Positions 62,195 through 64,000 of a stretch of DNA of 64,000 bases are shown piece by piece. The notes beneath the pieces were generated by a model. The model did no database searches. It worked only from the letters and a program-made list of their open reading frames with translations, and was not told the origin of the DNA. A program made the position numbers and the translations under genes. Origin of the DNA: Bdellovibrionales bacterium (GTDB taxonomy: Bacteria; Bdellovibrionota; Bdellovibrionia; Bdellovibrionales; UBA1609); contig JAIBAM010000006.1 of assembly GCA_019695175.1 (NCBI GenBank), positions 32,699 through 96,698 on the forward strand, read 5' to 3'. Numbering within the stretch: the first letter of the stretch is position 1; the number at the start of each line of letters is the position of its first letter.

Positions 62195-63439
62195 TTATTG
62201 CACAACGGGATAACCTAGCGCTTGCATCCTGCGTACCATTACCCTTCTCCTATGCTCCAGATCTTGTTCAATTTGTAAATAATAACCTTCAGGGGAAGTC
62301 AAATTCGGTTCTCTAACAATTGAATAATTAAAGTCCAAATCGATACTTTCCATATAATTAATAAATTCTTTTAAGGCCGCAATTAACGGTTTACTATACC
62401 TACTTGCCCAAGCAAAAATATAAGGTTCCAGAAGAGAACGAGGGGATAGACCAGCGCCCAATAAGTAAAAGACTTTCTTGCCAAATTCGTCGGATGACCC
62501 AAAAACAATTCTTAGAATTTTTTCATTCATATAAACAGCTGGTGAACCAGTTAGGCTGTCAATGGCCGTGACCGCATAGTTAACAAAACGTGCACGTGCT
62601 TTTGACTCATGAGCAAAAAAATCGGTTTCAAAACCATTCGAACGAAGAAAGTAAATAAACATTATTCGAGCACGTGCTTGGGCCCGCGCCAAACGAACCT
62701 GATTCTCGGTCAAAAAAATAGCACCCTCATGAAAACAACCATCATGAAGTCTCTGACAACCGTCTCTAACTTTGGGTATACGCCCATTAAATCCAAATTC
62801 GGCAATATAAATTTCGGGATCGACGACGCCAGTACTACTTTGAATGAAAGGCTCATAAAACCTTATATGAGCCAACTCTAAGGGAGATTGTGCCCTCTGA
62901 TTTAAGAAGTCCAAAGCCAAATTGAGGGTTGAAGCATCAGGGTCCAACCATTTCTTTCGAGACAACCTTTCGTGACCCAGAAAGGCTGCGGCAGCTCCAC
63001 CAAAAAGATCAATATTGGCAGAAGGGTAACCTCTTAAACAGACTTCTTCTCCTTCATCTCTAGTTTCATCTAAAACAAATAAACCTGATTTAAGAACTCG
63101 TCCTCGCCCCCCCCAAGAAGAACAACTTACACCTGTAATATGCTGAACTCCATTAGGGGTTGAACCTGGCTCTCCTTCTACAAGATGAGGAGCGCGCGGA
63201 CTACCTGGATGACCATCGAAAACCAGTTGAAGCTTGGGCTTTACAGGAAATAAAAGTTGACCTCTAGCTACATACTCAAAATCAAACTGAAAACTCTGAC
63301 CTAAACCCACCAACACACCGCAGTCAACGCGTCCTTGACTCGCAAAGGCCACCCAATGAAAAATCATAACCTGCGCGATAATGACGGCAAACTGAACGGA
63401 CCGCGAACAAGTCTTTTGTTTATTTTTGAAATCTTTCAT
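62195..63439 (-). CDS. Secreted protein, family B member 2
   Basis: A 414-residue exported protein with a signal ending near HWVAFASQG. Shared landmarks with member 1 are KLQLVFDGHPG, GGAAAAFLGHERL and LHDGCFHEGAIFLTENQ, which carries the same HDxxFH motif. Cysteines around VSCSSWGG and EEVCLRG may form disulphides. The ATG at 63437-63439 places the signal at the N-terminus; an upstream GTG at 63466 is possible. It points opposite to member 1 although it occupies the same kind of unit. Function unknown. Confidence 0.7.
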   Translation of the reverse strand: MKDFKNKQKTCSRSVQFAVIIAQVMIFHWVAFASQGRVDCGVLVGLGQSFQFDFEYVARGQLLFPVKPKLQLVFDGHPGSPRAPHLVEGEPGSTPNGVQHITGVSCSSWGGRGRVLKSGLFVLDETRDEGEEVCLRGYPSANIDLFGGAAAAFLGHERLSRKKWLDPDASTLNLALDFLNQRAQSPLELAHIRFYEPFIQSSTGVVDPEIYIAEFGFNGRIPKVRDGCQRLHDGCFHEGAIFLTENQVRLARAQARARIMFIYFLRSNGFETDFFAHESKARARFVNYAVTAIDSLTGSPAVYMNEKILRIVFGSSDEFGKKVFYLLGAGLSPRSLLEPYIFAWASRYSKPLIAALKEFINYMESIDLDFNYSIVREPNLTSPEGYYLQIEQDLEHRRRVMVRRMQALGYPVVQ

Positions 63440-63476
63440 AAGGTTCGCTCTAAAGCCCAGAGACACCGCTTAACTA

Positions 63477-63562
63477 CTCTTTGTTTTTTTTGTTTTTTTC
63501 TTCTTTGTTTTTCTCTGTTTTTTTGTATTTTTCCTGCACAGTTCTCTTGCTATTTTTTTTCA
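63477..63562. repeat. T-rich low-complexity tract
   Basis: Repeated runs of five to eight Ts broken by single C or G (for example TTTGTTTTTTTTGTTTTTTT). On the minus strand this is an A-rich leader just upstream of family B member 2 and may form bent DNA or an UP-like promoter element. Confidence 0.4.
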
Positions 63563-63617
63563 TAAAAACATACGTCGTAGAAAACTTCGAGTCAAAAAGC
63601 CCTACGCTTGTTTAAAT

Positions 63618-63757
63618 AAAAAAAGCCCTACACGACACTTACCAAGAAGAGTTCCCTGCAACCCTTGACTAGAAAAGCCTATGAATCAATATCCGAATGA
63701 GCCTAAATCCTAATCAGAGCGCCGATCAATGGCCCAAATAAGCTTTTTGAATCTCTT
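63618..63757. repeat. Repeat B: 3' end of livF and its downstream DNA, original copy
   Basis: Nearly the same as 61722-61858. It includes the true end of the livF-like gene (stop at 63726-63728) and about 100 bases beyond it. Confidence 0.85.
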
Positions 63758-64000
63758 CGTTGACCAAAAGGTCTGAGCCCTTTCCACTTAACCTAATTTT
63801 TCCTGTCTCCAAGACATACGCCCTATGACTGACTTTCAGTGCCATTCGAGCATTTTGCTCCACTAATAAAACCGTCATACCTTCTTCGTTCAGTTGCTTT
63901 ACGATATTAAATATCTGTTGTACGACGAGAGGAGCCAAACCCAATGAGGGCTCATCTAAAATTAAAATTTTTGGTTTGGAAAGCATCGCTCGACACATGG
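63726..64000 (-). CDS. livF: Branched-chain amino acid ABC transporter ATPase, C-terminal part
   Basis: The last 91 codons of an ABC ATPase cut by the window edge. Walker B is ILILDEPSLGLAP, followed by the D-loop, and the switch histidine region is VLLVEQNARMAL, with glutamine in place of the usual histidine, as in LivF. The ending EEIQKAYLGH is also LivF-like. It would power import of branched-chain amino acids or related compounds. The Walker A and signature motifs lie outside the window. Confidence 0.85.
   Translation of the reverse strand, partial: MCRAMLSKPKILILDEPSLGLAPLVVQQIFNIVKQLNEEGMTVLLVEQNARMALKVSHRAYVLETGKIRLSGKGSDLLVNEEIQKAYLGH

Noticed and set aside
63477..63562. Homopolymeric T tract as a phase-variable promoter
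   Set aside because: The T runs are short and interrupted; no single long tract at promoter spacing can be identified.

Overview
The window looks like chromosome from a predatory or free-living member of the Bdellovibrionota (Bdellovibrio-like, formerly Deltaproteobacteria). The basis is inference: an AT-rich Gram-negative genome, many lipoproteins and secreted proteins of unknown family (one with the FQNC-type lipobox often seen in Bdellovibrio), a menaquinone pathway, an ftsEX-envC-ctpA operon, paired ArsA-type ATPases beside a TPR lipoprotein, and PilZ and SpoIIE signalling proteins. No 16S rRNA gene is present to settle it.

Layout. 0-4 kb: a partial gene, a lysine 2,3-aminomutase, and a lipoprotein pair containing a zinc metalloprotease. 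4-8.7 kb: a cell-division/murein operon (small ORF, ftsE, ftsX, envC-like, ctpA) closed by a strong bidirectional terminator. 8.7-17.4 kb: a membrane protein, trigger factor, two ArsA-type ATPases, a TPR lipoprotein, a CysZ/EI24 protein and an ATP-grasp glutamate-cysteine ligase. 17.4-20.1 kb: two degenerate signalling proteins (pseudo-receiver-PilZ and a SpoIIE-like protein lacking metal ligands) and a SirB1-like protein. 20.1-27.7 kb: RsmJ and a menaquinone block (UbiA-type prenyltransferase, polyprenyl synthase, a thioesterase, menE, menC, menA, menB).

27.7-33.4 kb is an accessory region. It holds a duplicated module (a 62-residue protein plus a hairpin terminator), three divergent members of an unrecognised secreted-protein family, and decayed IS3 and IS630 elements. 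33.4-49.9 kb returns to ordinary chromosome: TonB, envelope proteins, an M23 peptidase, rpsD with a dyad in its leader, an EEP-family lipoprotein, an MFS protein fused to a lipoprotein-like domain, mutM, and a redoxin/YtkA-like/outer-membrane trio. 50.1-53.8 kb is a remnant island beginning at tRNA-Met, with IS110 and IS256 debris, a 24-bp-stem palindrome, an outer-membrane protein and a SNF2 helicase fossil.

53.8-58.3 kb is the cell-shape operon mreC-mreD-mrdA-rodA, without mreB. 58.5-64 kb runs from a PpiD/SurA-like chaperone to the end of a LivF-type ATPase. Between them lie two consecutive units, each bounded by a copy of the ppiD 3' end and a copy of the livF 3' end, and each carrying a different, distantly related secreted protein. 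A short palindromic intergenic repeat recurs at four places across the window. Start codons were chosen from Shine-Dalgarno sequences and signal peptides where visible.
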